From the NCBI RefSeq assembly GCF_037201915.1, contig NZ_CP147505.1, forward strand, positions 2,418,001 to 2,482,000: 64,000 bases of DNA, given 5' to 3'. The position numbers and the translations under genes were made by a program. The notes under the pieces were generated by a model that saw only the letters and a list, made by a program, of their open reading frames with translations, did not search any database and was not told the origin of the DNA. Of this stretch, positions 7,923 through 15,993 are shown piece by piece (within the stretch, counting starts at the first letter, position 1; the number at the start of each line of letters is the position of its first letter). Origin of the DNA: Haloplanus sp. CK5-1 (lineage in GTDB: Archaea > Halobacteriota > Halobacteria > Halobacteriales > Haloferacaceae).

Positions 7923-8126
7923 TACCTCGGAGAGCATCGAGCGAACGAGGGGCAGGAACGGGCCTGTCGTACCCCTCTCGGTCGTCCGAGTTTCGGCTGT
8001 AGCGAATCGAAGCTGTTCTCGAATACCACAATACCACGTTAGCCGAGGTGGTACTGGCGCGATTCTATTCCCACGAAGCCGCGCTTTCGCTGCAGACGGC
8101 CCGAAGAGACTTTGTCCCGAAGCCCC

Positions 8127-8817
8127 GGTCGCGTTAAGTTAGAGGATGAGGCGGACGAGTTCTGAGTGCTTATGCTAGAATTCGACCGCCTCAACGGATG
8201 TATCGAGTGGATCGACTTGTCGTTTGTGGAGCGAGAGCGGACTCCCGAGTGGGCGATTCAAGTGGGCATCCGGTGTCATCTCGCCGGTATGTCAACAAGG
8301 GATGCCAGTCAGTTTCTCGATGAGTTGGGAGTCAAACGTAGTCACGTCGCGGTTCACAACTGGGTGCACAAGGCCGATCTACAGCCGATGTCGACGGTGA
8401 GTGCGGATCAACTTGCGGTTGACGAGAAAGTGATCCGCATCAACGGCGACGACTACTGGCTGTACGGTGCCGTCGATCCTCAAACAAACGAAATCCTGCA
8501 GTTCAGGCTGTTTCCAGCGACGACGAAACAGACGACGCGATGGTTTCTGACCGAACTTCATCGACGATATCGGCTAGATGGCGTCGAATTTCTCGTCGAT
8601 GACGCCGATTATCTAGTGAACGTCCTCGACGAAGACGGGTACCGATTCCAGATGATTTCACACGGGAATCGGAATGCCATCGAACGTGTCTTTTGGGAGA
8701 TAGAACGACGAACCTCATCGTTCGCAACTAGTTTCAGCCATGTCGAACCGCAGACAGCAGAATCGTGGCTCAAAGCCCTCGCCGTCCGGCACAACTCACG
8801 CCAAAGTTAACGCGACC
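8127..8817 (+). mobile_element. IS6-family insertion sequence, 691 bp, with 8-bp target duplication
   Basis: The element starts GGTCGCGTTAAGTT and ends with the inverted copy AAGTTAACGCGACC (11 perfect terminal base pairs plus more). Both sides carry the direct repeat GAAGCCCC (8119-8126 and 8818-8825), and 8-bp target duplications are diagnostic of IS6. One transposase gene fills it. The perfect duplication implies a recent insertion, 14 bp upstream of the DUF302 start codon. Confidence 0.93.
8166..8810 (+). CDS. IS6-family transposase
   Basis: 214 residues from a GTG, or 212 from the ATG at 8172. It has an N-terminal helix-turn-helix-like region, then an RNase-H-fold DDE domain: the first acidic residue lies in LAVDEKVIRING, the second in VDDADYLV and the glutamate in VFWEIERRT. 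The size and these motifs are those of IS6/IS240 enzymes in haloarchaea. The stop codon lies inside the right terminal repeat, as is usual for compact IS6 elements. It appears intact. Confidence 0.93.
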   Translation: MLMLEFDRLNGCIEWIDLSFVERERTPEWAIQVGIRCHLAGMSTRDASQFLDELGVKRSHVAVHNWVHKADLQPMSTVSADQLAVDEKVIRINGDDYWLYGAVDPQTNEILQFRLFPATTKQTTRWFLTELHRRYRLDGVEFLVDDADYLVNVLDEDGYRFQMISHGNRNAIERVFWEIERRTSSFATSFSHVEPQTAESWLKALAVRHNSRQS

Positions 8818-8839
8818 GAAGCCCCAAGATAATACACGA

Positions 8840-9280
8840 ATGACGCTCCCAATTGACCCGAGCCAGATCGACCCCGCAGACATCGGTGAAGAACGGGCAA
8901 CACTCGAGATGAGCCACGACGATGCCATCGAACACGTCCGCGACGTGTTCACGGACGCCGGCTTCGGCGTCCCCGTCGAGTTCTCCCCGTCCGAGATGCT
9001 CAACGAGAAAGTCGACGCGGGTCGGGACCCTTACTACGTACTCGGCGCGTGCAATCCCGAGGTAGCCGACCGCGCGCTGGATGCGACCGACAACAAACTC
9101 GGGTCGCTCATGGCCTGTAACGTCGTCGTCTGGGAGAAAGAACCGGACAAGCAGGTCGTCTACCACGTCTCCATCATGCGCATCGCCCGACTGGTCGGGA
9201 TGGCGCCCGACAACGAGGAGATGGCGGACATCGTCGCCGATACCGGCGAACTCGTCGACGAGGCATTCGCGAACCTCTAA
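8840..9280 (+). CDS. DUF302-domain protein
   Basis: 146 residues from MTLPIDPSQ. A longer frame upstream reads back into the IS element and is rejected. The domain pattern SHDDAIEHVRDVFTDAGFGV, then YYVLGACNPEVADRALD and GSLMACNVVVWEKE, is DUF302, a small alpha/beta dimer often found near sulfur-transfer and redox genes in haloarchaea. Function is unknown. The IS6 element sits 22 bp before the start and must have replaced the native promoter region, so expression now depends on element-borne signals or is lost. Confidence 0.85.
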   Translation: MTLPIDPSQIDPADIGEERATLEMSHDDAIEHVRDVFTDAGFGVPVEFSPSEMLNEKVDAGRDPYYVLGACNPEVADRALDATDNKLGSLMACNVVVWEKEPDKQVVYHVSIMRIARLVGMAPDNEEMADIVADTGELVDEAFANL

Positions 9281-9729
9281 CGTAGGGTATCACACGTCCG
9301 ATGCCGGCCGGGCTGACAACCTCGACGATGCACAGCAACGGTACCGGTTCCTCTCCGTGGAGGAACTGCTCTGAGCACTGTCGTCCGATGGCGACGAGAC
9401 TGTCGCGGACCTCGGGAGCGGGACCGGGTTCTACGCCGACGACGTCGCACTGGCTGTCGACCATGTGTACGCCGTCGAGTGTCTCTCGTTCCGGTGTGGA
9501 AACGAGGCACAGAGCGTCACGTGCCTGCAGTGCTTACCGAGGTGTAGAACGGCCGGCGCGGTTTCGCCTCTTCGAAGTCGACCAGGGCAGCGGATGAGTC
9601 CCCGAGCGAAGGAGCCCCTGAGGGGGTTCGATACGGATATCCCCTGTATGCGCCGTCGTCCCTCGAGCACGTCCACTGACGCCGGCGTCCACCTCATCTC
9701 GTCGTGCTGGACCTTCGCGGGGCGGGAGC
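9281..9729. other. Decayed segment with no intact gene
   Basis: The first 200 bases hold a methyltransferase relic (listed separately). From about 9480 to 9729 I see no recognisable coding frame, repeat or RNA on either strand, although composition stays GC-rich. Confidence 0.5.
9282..9478 (+). pseudogene. N-terminal fragment of a class I methyltransferase
   Basis: One plus frame reads HTSDAGRADNLDDAQQRYRF, SVEELL, an in-frame TGA at about 9373, then SSDGDETVADLGSGTGFYAD and DVALAVDHVYAVE, after which similarity stops. LGSGTGF is SAM motif I. Haloarchaeal methyltransferases of this type often follow DUF302 genes. A stop codon and loss of the C-terminal two thirds make it inactive. It is the second methyltransferase relic in 5 kb. 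Confidence 0.7.
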
Positions 9730-10035
9730 TTACAGTTCGACGTCGCTGACGCTCTCGACGTCGAAGCGAGTCACGTCGGGTTCGCCGGCGAGGAGGTCGG
9801 GGAGTGCCGCCTCGAACTCCCCGAAGTGTTCGGTCTCGACGTGTGCGCCGAAGGCCGCCTCGTCCTCGTACTTCTCGACGAACCGGAACAGGTTCGGATC
9901 GTCGATATCCGTGTTGACGCGGTAGTCGATGATCCCGTCTTCGGCCCGGGAGTGTTCGGCGAGGTGTTGCATGAGTTCGACCGCTCGGTCGCGGTGGGCC
10001 GGATCGATCGGAAACGTCGCGTGGACGACGAGCAT
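9730..10035 (-). CDS. Antibiotic biosynthesis monooxygenase (ABM)-like protein
   Basis: 101 residues starting MLVVHATFPIDPAHRD; the upstream in-frame extension is non-coding. It has a ferredoxin-like ABM/YgiN domain, with the first strand LVVHATF, helix AVELMQHLAEHSRAEDGIID and the NLFRFVEKYEDEAAF strand-helix typical of heme-degrading or quinol monooxygenase homologues. These are dimeric cytoplasmic proteins, and the exact substrate cannot be read from sequence. A TATATA box at 10062-10068 places the transcript start at or next to the ATG. Confidence 0.87.
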   Translation of the reverse strand: MLVVHATFPIDPAHRDRAVELMQHLAEHSRAEDGIIDYRVNTDIDDPNLFRFVEKYEDEAAFGAHVETEHFGEFEAALPDLLAGEPDVTRFDVESVSDVEL

Positions 10036-10351
10036 TGCGTCACCATCCCCCACTCCCGGACATATATACGCTCGGCACGCGTGCGACGCCGTCGCATCGG
10101 GCCCGCGTCCCGTCGACTCCCGCGGGTTGTGGGTCGTAATCGTGCCCGAGTTTGGGCATCCGGGCAACGTCTCCCGTATGTGGGGCTCGACCGCCAGCGA
10201 AAAACACGCTAACCCGTGAGAGGCCTGTCGCCTCGCGTGGGTCGGTCCGTCGACAGTACCATTATGTCGCTCCGGCGAACAGTGCTCCCCGTGGATCGGA
10301 ACGTCACTCGCCCGAACGCTCACGCCACCGAGGGACGGAGCCACTGAGCCG
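10036..10351. other. Intergenic region between divergent genes
   Basis: 316 bp with no coding frame that I would support. It contains the TATA box of the leftward ABM gene near its left end. Nothing else is recognisable. Confidence 0.5.
10062..10070 (-). promoter_or_regulatory. TATA box of the ABM-like gene
   Basis: CATATATACG reads as a strong archaeal TATA element on the minus strand. Its centre lies about 30 bp before the ATG at 10035, so the mRNA is probably leaderless, as is common in haloarchaea. Confidence 0.6.
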
Positions 10352-10876
10352 ATGCCACCGAACGCCGTCCAGATGGAATCGAACGAGTCGACGGACCACG
10401 AACCCTTCGCGACGCTCCGCAACGGGCGGCGACGCGAGGTCATCGACTATCTCCGCGACCGGCCGGGCCCCGTCGACCTGCGCGACCTGAGCGAACACGT
10501 CGCCGCCGTGGAGAACGACTGCGATCCCGCGGACGTGACCTACGACCAGCGAAAGCGGGTCCAGACCGCCCTCTACCAGATGCACCTGCCCAAACTCGCG
10601 GATGCCGGCGTCGTGTCCTACGACCGGCGTGCGGGCGAGGTGACACTCGTCGACGGGGCCGAGCGCTGTCTCCCCTACCTCGATGCGGTCGACGAGCGAC
10701 GACGACGCTGGTGGCGGTGGTACCTGCTCGTCGCTGCCATCCTCGCGGTGCCGATAGCGCTCGCGGCAGCGGGTGTCGGCCCGTTCACGCGGGTCCCCGG
10801 GTTGGCCTACGCGACGGTCGCCGTTCTGTCGTGTGCCTTCGTGTCGCTGGTCCAAGTCGCGGTCGAACGCGACTGA
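10352..10876 (+). CDS. DUF7344-type winged-helix protein with C-terminal membrane anchor
   Basis: 174 residues. Residues about 20-110 form a winged helix: LRNGRRREVIDYLRDRPGPV, DLRDLSEHVAA, QRKRVQTALYQMHLPKLADAGVV and YDRRAGEVTLV. After RRRRW, two hydrophobic helices follow (YLLVAAILAVPIALAAAG, and a second near the C-terminus). This arrangement is very common in haloarchaea (DUF7344), and the proteins are presumed membrane-tethered transcription regulators. The second ATG at 10373 is an alternative start. The target genes are unknown. Confidence 0.85.
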   Translation: MPPNAVQMESNESTDHEPFATLRNGRRREVIDYLRDRPGPVDLRDLSEHVAAVENDCDPADVTYDQRKRVQTALYQMHLPKLADAGVVSYDRRAGEVTLVDGAERCLPYLDAVDERRRRWWRWYLLVAAILAVPIALAAAGVGPFTRVPGLAYATVAVLSCAFVSLVQVAVERD

Positions 10877-10901
10877 GCCGACCGATCACGCCGGCCGGGC
10901 G

Positions 10902-11570
10902 TCAGTCCTTCCCCGCCGTCCCGGGGCCGAACCGGTCGGCGAGGACGCCGACCAGGTCCGTCAGGTGGGCGGTACCCCAGATGGCGACGATGACGCCGCC
11001 GAGCGTGTCGAACAGCAGGTCCAGCATCGTGTCGCCGAGCCCGTACTGGACGAGGACGGCCTGGGTTCCCGAGAGCGACGCGACGACCGTCACGCCGAAC
11101 TCGAGGACTTCCCAGAAGACGCCGAACGCGAGGACGAACAGCAGGATGAACACGAACATGAACCGGTCGGGGAGCGAGACGCCGTCGGAGTGGAGTTCGA
11201 AGGCCCGAGCGGTGGCGTACCCCGCCGCGGCGACGATGGTCGAGGACAGCGTGTGGGTCAGGTGGTCCCACCACCAGATGCTCCGGTAGAGGTTGGTCGT
11301 CGCCCCGGGAAGCCCGGCGGTGCCAAAGGCGTGGAGGAAGACGGCGACGGTGATCCACAGCGTCAGCGCCGAGTCCATCGGGATGTGGTAGTCGCGTTCG
11401 AGCACCGCAGGGAGGTACGTCACGCCCAGTCCGACGGCCGCGTTGACGACGATACCCGGGTTGCCACGCTCGAACCCGACGAACACGAGGCCGACGAGTA
11501 GCACCTGCATCAGCCGTGAGAGCTGTCGTTGGCGCCGCTCGTTCAGCCCGAGACGGTCACGGATCCGCAT
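10902..11570 (-). CDS. DUF2238-like integral membrane protein
   Basis: 222 residues from MRIRDRLGLNERRQRQ; a further upstream ATG would overlap the neighbouring gene and is less likely. It has about six transmembrane helices. The WWWDHLTHTLSSTIVAAAGYA motif and the later EVLEFG and DTMLDLLFDTLG motifs are those of the YjdF/DUF2238 family. Its start overlaps the stop region of the upstream membrane-protein gene by a few bases, so the two are coupled. Function is unknown. Confidence 0.75.
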   Translation of the reverse strand: MRIRDRLGLNERRQRQLSRLMQVLLVGLVFVGFERGNPGIVVNAAVGLGVTYLPAVLERDYHIPMDSALTLWITVAVFLHAFGTAGLPGATTNLYRSIWWWDHLTHTLSSTIVAAAGYATARAFELHSDGVSLPDRFMFVFILLFVLAFGVFWEVLEFGVTVVASLSGTQAVLVQYGLGDTMLDLLFDTLGGVIVAIWGTAHLTDLVGVLADRFGPGTAGKD

Positions 11571-11571
11571 C

Positions 11572-12231
11572 TCAGTCGCTCCCCCTCCCGGCCGCCTCGG
11601 TCGGATACCGCGGCGTCGCATCGGCGAACCGACGGAAGTAGTACTCGAAGCAGACGCCGGCGACGACGCCGGCCACCGTCGCGGCGACGAAGTCCCACAT
11701 GAGCGCCTCCTCGATGACGTGTTCGGGGCGGCCGTCGAGGAGGACCTGCGTCCCGAGGAGCGTGTCGGAGAGCCACCGTGCCTCGGCCCACAGCCCCGCC
11801 GTCGCCACCGTCGTGACGACCACGAACAGCACCGCGAAGGTGTGGGTCATCCGGACGGACGTGAACACGTCGAGTTCCACCGCGACGATGAGCGCGGCGG
11901 CCGCGACGGCGACGTAGGTGGTCACGCGGCCGGTGAGCGTCACGCCGCCAACGGTCTGTCCGACGACGAGGAGTCGCACGACTGCGGGGACAGAAGCGAG
12001 TGCCAACACCTCCCACGGAACCATCGCGTCGGGACGACGGAAGGCGACCGCCGGGACGGCCGCCAGGGCGACGAGCGTCAGCGTGAAGCCCGCCCAGAGG
12101 GGGCGTCCGTCGAGGACCGCTACACCGGCGGCGAGACAGAGGACCCCGACGAACCCCCACCCGAGCACGGCGTTGAGTCGCCGGCGCTCGAACAGGTCGT
12201 AGATCCCGCTGTCGGGGTCGACGGTTGGCAT
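11572..12231 (-). CDS. Uncharacterised haloarchaeal membrane protein
   Basis: 219 residues with about six hydrophobic helices, starting MPTVDPDSGIYDLFERRRLN. A MWDFVAATVAGVVAGVCFEYYF segment is near the end. It may be distantly related to the DUF2238 protein encoded right after it, since topology and size are similar and the genes adjoin. No catalytic motif is evident. Function unknown. Confidence 0.75.
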   Translation of the reverse strand: MPTVDPDSGIYDLFERRRLNAVLGWGFVGVLCLAAGVAVLDGRPLWAGFTLTLVALAAVPAVAFRRPDAMVPWEVLALASVPAVVRLLVVGQTVGGVTLTGRVTTYVAVAAAALIVAVELDVFTSVRMTHTFAVLFVVVTTVATAGLWAEARWLSDTLLGTQVLLDGRPEHVIEEALMWDFVAATVAGVVAGVCFEYYFRRFADATPRYPTEAAGRGSD

Positions 12232-12337
12232 GGAACGCCCTTTGCCCGGTGGGGGTGAAAACGCTTCGGCACCCGTCGATCAGTGCGAAATCCCACGAGC
12301 CGAAGATACAAAACGCCCTCGCGCCGTAGGTCGTCCC

Positions 12338-12610
12338 ATGCCGGACCAACAGTCGGGACGCCTCCCTGCCGACGAGACGGACGAACAGACGTGGTTGGAC
12401 GTCGTCGACGACGTCCTCGATACGGCCATCGATCGGGAGGAAGAACTGGAGTGTACGTTCGAGGACGTGACCGTCGACGTCCCGTTGCGGATGGACGCCG
12501 ACGCCGAGTTCGCCCGGTGGCAGCTGGACGGCACCGTCCGGATCCACGTCGACGGGATGCGTGGCCCGCTCGCCGAGTGGCTCCGCTGGTGGTCAACACA
12601 GCTCTCCTGA
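12338..12610 (+). CDS. Small acidic conserved hypothetical protein
   Basis: 90 residues from MPDQQSGRLPADETDE; the longer in-frame start at 12230 reaches into the promoter region. It alternates acidic strands (ELECTFEDVTVDVPLRM, ARWQLDGTVRIHVDG) and ends PLAEWLRWWSTQLS. The sequence is plausible as a small beta-rich cytoplasmic protein of haloarchaea, with no recognised domain. It stands alone between divergent and convergent neighbours. Confidence 0.65.
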   Translation: MPDQQSGRLPADETDEQTWLDVVDDVLDTAIDREEELECTFEDVTVDVPLRMDADAEFARWQLDGTVRIHVDGMRGPLAEWLRWWSTQLS

Positions 12611-12655
12611 CCGACTCGAGCGAGGTGTTTTGACGCTCGCCCGCCTCCTCGCGGT

Positions 12656-12856
12656 ATGGTCGAGGCGACGTTTCGCGTGTTCGAGACCGACTCGGGGTCG
12701 TTCCGCTGGCGACTCCGCCACGCCGACGGGACGGTCGTCGCGTCAAGCGACGGAACGTATCCGACTCGGCAGGCGGCGATGGCCGACGTACAGCGTGTCA
12801 AACACGTCGCTGCGGAGGCGGGCGTCGACTCGCTCGGGCCCGACGATCCGGCCTGA
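12656..12856 (+). CDS. DUF1508 / YegP-like small protein
   Basis: 66 residues. FRVFETDSGSFRWRLRHADG, then VVASSDGTYPTRQAAMADVQ and VKHVA, match one DUF1508 (YegP, HVO_2922-type) repeat: a strand pair, SxGY/T-S-type turn and a helix. Bacterial YegP has two repeats, while haloarchaeal forms have one and dimerise. Function is unknown. It converges with the SDR gene, with 3 bp between the stops. Confidence 0.85.
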   Translation: MVEATFRVFETDSGSFRWRLRHADGTVVASSDGTYPTRQAAMADVQRVKHVAAEAGVDSLGPDDPA

Positions 12857-12859
12857 CCG

Positions 12860-13591
12860 TCACCAGCCTTCGAACTTGTCGCGGCGGTAGACGTCGATCT
12901 CGTGGACCGTCGAGTGGTCCTGCGCGGCCGCGAAGCCGATCGCGTCGGCGATCTCCTCGGGTTCGCTCACCTCGCCCGGTTCGAACCGCTCGGCGAACGG
13001 GTCGCCGTCGTCGCCGCCGAACTCCGTTCGCACTTCGGTCGGGTTGACGACGGTGACGCCGACGCCGTCCGGCCCGATCTGTGCCTCGACGCTGTGGGCG
13101 AACCCCCGAACCCACCACTTCGTCGCGGCGTACACCGGATTGCCGGGCCGAGGGTACTGCCCCGCGAAACTCCCGACGAAGATCAGGTTGCCCGAGGACT
13201 CCGCCAGGTGCGGGAGCGCCGCCCGCGTCGCGTAGAAGACGCCGTCGACGTTCGTGTCCATCATCGCCCGGTAGTCCTCGGTCGAGAGGTCGGCCACGTC
13301 GCCACCCCGGCCCAGTCCCGCGTTGTTGACGAGGACGTCGAGGCCGCCCCACTCGTCGACGGCGGCGTCGATCAACGCGTCGACGGCCGCCTCGTCGCGG
13401 ACGTCCGTCGGGACGACGAGGGTCTCCGCGCCGTACTCCGCGTCGAGGTCGGCCGCGATGGACGCCAGTCGATCCTCGCTTCGTGCGGCGAGGGCGACGC
13501 GTGCCCCCTCACTCGCGAACTCGTGGGCTGTCGCCTCGCCGATGCCTGAACTCGCACCCGTGACGACGGTCGCGCTGTCTTCGAGGCTCAT
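12860..13591 (-). CDS. Short-chain dehydrogenase/reductase
   Basis: 243 residues, classical SDR. TGASSGIGEATA is the nucleotide-binding motif, NNAGLG follows the fourth strand, a serine lies in VGSFAGQYP and YAATK gives the catalytic tyrosine and lysine. ARSEDR after strand two favours NADP(H). The closest recognisable group is the YdfG-like serine or 3-hydroxy-acid dehydrogenase/oxidoreductase group, but the substrate cannot be assigned. The gene lies just downstream, on the opposite strand, of tRNA-Glu. Confidence 0.92.
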   Translation of the reverse strand: MSLEDSATVVTGASSGIGEATAHEFASEGARVALAARSEDRLASIAADLDAEYGAETLVVPTDVRDEAAVDALIDAAVDEWGGLDVLVNNAGLGRGGDVADLSTEDYRAMMDTNVDGVFYATRAALPHLAESSGNLIFVGSFAGQYPRPGNPVYAATKWWVRGFAHSVEAQIGPDGVGVTVVNPTEVRTEFGGDDGDPFAERFEPGEVSEPEEIADAIGFAAAQDHSTVHEIDVYRRDKFEGW

Positions 13592-13656
13592 GGTCGTGGG
13601 AGCCGTCGGCCCGCAGACCCTTTACTCTCCCCATGGCTCGAACCGAGATAGTTGCG

Positions 13657-13664
13657 TTTAAATA
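13657..13664 (+). promoter_or_regulatory. TATA box of tRNA-Glu
   Basis: TTTAAATA after GCG lies 49-56 bp before the mature tRNA 5' end, suggesting a transcript with a leader of roughly 25 bases. Confidence 0.5.
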
Positions 13665-13712
13665 TCGCCACTCCTTCGGATGGAATGTGATCGACGCGCG
13701 GTGCGTCGACGG

Positions 13713-13787
13713 GCTCCGATGGTGTAGTCCGGCCAATCATATTGCCCTCTCACGGCAATGACCAGGGTTCGAATCCCTGTCGGAGCA
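13713..13787 (+). tRNA. tRNA-Glu (anticodon CTC)
   Basis: A 75-base cloverleaf: acceptor GCTCCGA pairs with TCGGAGC, and the discriminator is A. The anticodon stem TTGCC/GGCAA carries loop CTCTCAC with anticodon CTC, and the T arm is AGGGTTCGAATCCCT. No CCA is encoded and no intron is seen. Its 3' 22 bases are repeated twice downstream in the 92-bp array. Confidence 0.93.
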
Positions 13788-13971
13788 TGGCAGCGAGTTT
13801 TTCGAGCGAGGAGCGCACGACGGGATTCGAATCAGGGAGCGGCCTCCACGCGACTGTGGTTCGAATCCCTGTCGGAGCATGGCAGCGAGTTTTTCGAGCG
13901 AGGAGCGCACGACGGGATTCGAATCAGGGAGCGGCCTCCACGCGACTGTGGTTCGAATCCCTGTCGGAGCA
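13766..13971 (+). repeat. 92-bp tandem array containing copies of the tRNA-Glu 3' end
   Basis: GGTTCGAATCCCTGTCGGAG plus CA occurs at 13766, 13858 and 13950, exactly 92 bp apart; the 70 bp between copies are also identical. The first copy is the functional tRNA end. tRNA 3' ends are the usual attB of archaeal tyrosine integrases, so the array looks like accumulated att sites. It contains a second TTCGAAT core in opposite orientation within each unit. Confidence 0.85.
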
Positions 13972-14250
13972 TTAGATTTGCGGGCAAATCAGATACCTTG
14001 GGCCATACCTCTCTCGTGATCGGTCCCCTAGTGTTCGATTCGCCGAGCTGCTGGCTTGGTTGCGCAAAACGGCCACCCGAAGTCGTGTACGCTCCCATTC
14101 GAGAAGCGTCGGTCGAGACTGTAAACCGGGGTTATTCTGAATCCCATCCGATCCCAGAGCGACGTTCAGCTGGGGCCAACGGACTTGACGGAAGCGTTCG
14201 GTCAGACTCGAACTCACGGTTCGCTCGGAAGCGGCGATCCCAGATGTGAA

Positions 14251-14545
14251 TTAGGTTGCTTTGGGTGTTCTTGTCTCGCTCCCCGTGGCCGAGATTGGTG
14301 CCTCAGTCGCTTGGGGAAGTGTGACGACGAACGTCGATCCGTCAGCCCCCGTCTCGGCGAGTTCGATAGTGCCGCCGTAGCGGTCGAGTAACTGCCCCAC
14401 CGGATAGAGTCCGAGTCCACGATCCCCTTGTCTCGTCTTCTCGAAGAGCTCGTCCAGTGCGCGGTCGGTGATTCCGGGACCGTTGTCGCTGATAGTCACC
14501 GTCACAAGTTCGTCGTCCGTCTCGACTGCCTCGGAGACGAATCAC
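14251..14545 (-). pseudogene. C-terminal fragment of a histidine kinase ATPase domain
   Basis: The frame reads EAVETDDELVTVTISDNGPG, then DRGLGLYPVGQLLDRYGG and STFVVTLPQ: the N, G1 and G2 boxes of a HATPase domain with the typical haloarchaeal ending. Upstream, a TGA stops the frame near 14546, and no dimerisation, PAS or phospho-acceptor region is present. It is therefore a truncated relic rather than a working kinase, although an 84-codon GTG frame remains. Confidence 0.7.
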
Positions 14546-14606
14546 ACCCCCCGCGTTCTCCCCAACAGCGACGACGCGAACCGTGGTGGCAGGGAGCTGT
14601 ACCCCC

Positions 14607-14625
14607 ATCAGGATTCGAACCTGAG
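14607..14625 (-). other. Orphan tRNA T-arm-like sequence
   Basis: On the minus strand TCAGG-TTCGAAT-CCTGA forms a perfect 5-bp stem and 7-base loop of a T arm. No matching 5' half of a tRNA is found nearby, so it is probably a tRNA end carried by a past integration. Confidence 0.4.
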
Positions 14626-14843
14626 GACTCCGCCCCGCGTGACGGTGCGGATGCTTGATCCTGACCCAAGCTCCGGAGACCCGCCACCGGCGTCCGCAAC
14701 GACGCCACGACGCAATAGCGTTTCCCCGTCCGCGACTGGCGAGGATTCATTGTTCGGGCGCTCTCCGGGGTGGGTATGGACCGAGCGGCCTCGGGAGCGG
14801 ATCGGCGACGAACCGCACGGAACGACTGCGGGGTGACTGGCTG

Positions 14844-15683
14844 ATGCGCTATCTCGCCCGTACGACCGACGGTCGGCCACTCGCCGGCGACGACGAGGGG
14901 TTCGTCCCCCTCGGTGCGGCTCTCCCGGACGCGTCGAGTGTCCGGGACGTCCTCCCACGGGCGACCGAGGGCCTCCCTTCCCTCGACGACGCGACCGCCG
15001 AGCGAGTTCCCCGGACCGCGGTCACGCTCGGTCCGGTTCTCGACCGGCCGGGGAAACTGTTCGGTATCGGCCTCAACTACGCCGGCCACGCCGCGGACCT
15101 CGCGGAGGAGCCACCGGACGAACCGGCGAGTTTCTTCAAGCCCGCCACGGCCGCGACGGGGCCGGGCGGCCCGATCCGCCTCCCGCCGGCCGAAGAGACG
15201 GACCGCGTCACCGCGGAGGCCGAACTCGCCGTCGTGATCGGTCGGACCTGTCGGGACGTGCCCGTCGCCGACGCCGACGAGGTGATCGCGGGCTACACGC
15301 CGGTTATCGACGTGACCGCGGAGGACGTCCTCCAGCGGAACCCCCGATATCTCACCCGGGCGAAGAGCTACGACACCTTCCTCGTTTTCGGCCCACATCT
15401 CGCCACCCCGATGCCCGGCACGTCCCTCGACGACGTCGAGGTACGGACGGTCCTGAACGGGTCGGTCGTCGCTCGAAACACCGTCGCGAACATGCACTTC
15501 TCGCCGCGCGAACTCGTCGCCCGCCACTCCGAGGTGATGACGCTCGAACCCGGCGACGTAATCTCGACGGGGACGCCCGGGGCGGGCCGGATCGAACCGG
15601 GCGACCGGGTCCGTGCCGAGGTGGATCGGTTCGGGGCCGTCGCCGCCGACGTGGTTCGGCCGGAGGAGACCGATATGGAGTGA
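14844..15683 (+). CDS. Fumarylacetoacetate hydrolase (FAH)-family protein
   Basis: 279 residues from MRYLARTTDGR. The FAH catalytic core is clear: KLFGIGLNYAGHAADL, FFKPATAATGPGGPI, EAELAVVIG (metal-binding E-x-E in TAEAELA) and GYTPVIDVTAEDVLQRNPRY. It ends GDVISTGTPGAG, the family C-terminal motif. Such enzymes hydrolyse or decarboxylate acylpyruvates or open catechol-pathway intermediates (for example acylpyruvase, 2-hydroxyhepta-dienedioate isomerase), and the exact substrate is not determinable. It is monocistronic. Confidence 0.9.
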   Translation: MRYLARTTDGRPLAGDDEGFVPLGAALPDASSVRDVLPRATEGLPSLDDATAERVPRTAVTLGPVLDRPGKLFGIGLNYAGHAADLAEEPPDEPASFFKPATAATGPGGPIRLPPAEETDRVTAEAELAVVIGRTCRDVPVADADEVIAGYTPVIDVTAEDVLQRNPRYLTRAKSYDTFLVFGPHLATPMPGTSLDDVEVRTVLNGSVVARNTVANMHFSPRELVARHSEVMTLEPGDVISTGTPGAGRIEPGDRVRAEVDRFGAVAADVVRPEETDME

Positions 15684-15993
15684 CGGCCGTACGGTGTCGA
15701 GAACAGACCGAATCGGGAGGCTGTGGCTCGTGGGAAGCGACGTGGCCGCTCACGGTGACGACCACGCGAACGCGAGCGGTGGTGGGGGTGGATTCGACTC
15801 CCCGTCCGAGCACCGCTGCGTGCAACCCCCGAGAGACAGAGGAGAGTACACGCTGACCCGATCCGCGGTCGAACCGAGGCGTGCGGGAACGGCAGCGCGG
15901 GACCGATATCGGGGTCGTCACGGCGTGCAGCCGGGATCGTCCCGGGTTCCAGCGGACGGAGGAGGTTCCCAGGGAACCACCGGCAGGTCGGCC
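15684..15993. other. Intergenic region, 310 bp
   Basis: No gene recognised between FAH and the kinase. GGTGGATTCGACTCCCC at about 15783-15803 vaguely resembles a tRNA T arm but has a broken loop. Both neighbouring genes end here (convergent), so any signal present should be terminator-like. Confidence 0.4.

Larger units (their letters stand above)
13972..14843. other. Remnant region downstream of the tRNA-Glu array
   Basis: 872 bp without an intact gene. It contains a C-terminal histidine-kinase fragment and an orphan T arm (listed separately). The rest, including 13972-14250, shows no family I recognise. The pattern is that of a decayed integrated element. Confidence 0.5.

Noticed and set aside
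13766-13971. CRISPR array
   Set aside because: The repeats are directly tandem with identical 70-bp spacers and contain tRNA sequence. No variable spacers and no cas genes are present.
13742-14249. Open frames across the 92-bp tandem repeats and beyond
   Set aside because: They arise from the repeat itself and from antisense tRNA sequence, and have no protein features.
15783-15803. T-arm-like GGATTCGACTCCCC as a tRNA relic
   Set aside because: The loop does not fit a T arm and no other tRNA part is nearby; probably chance.
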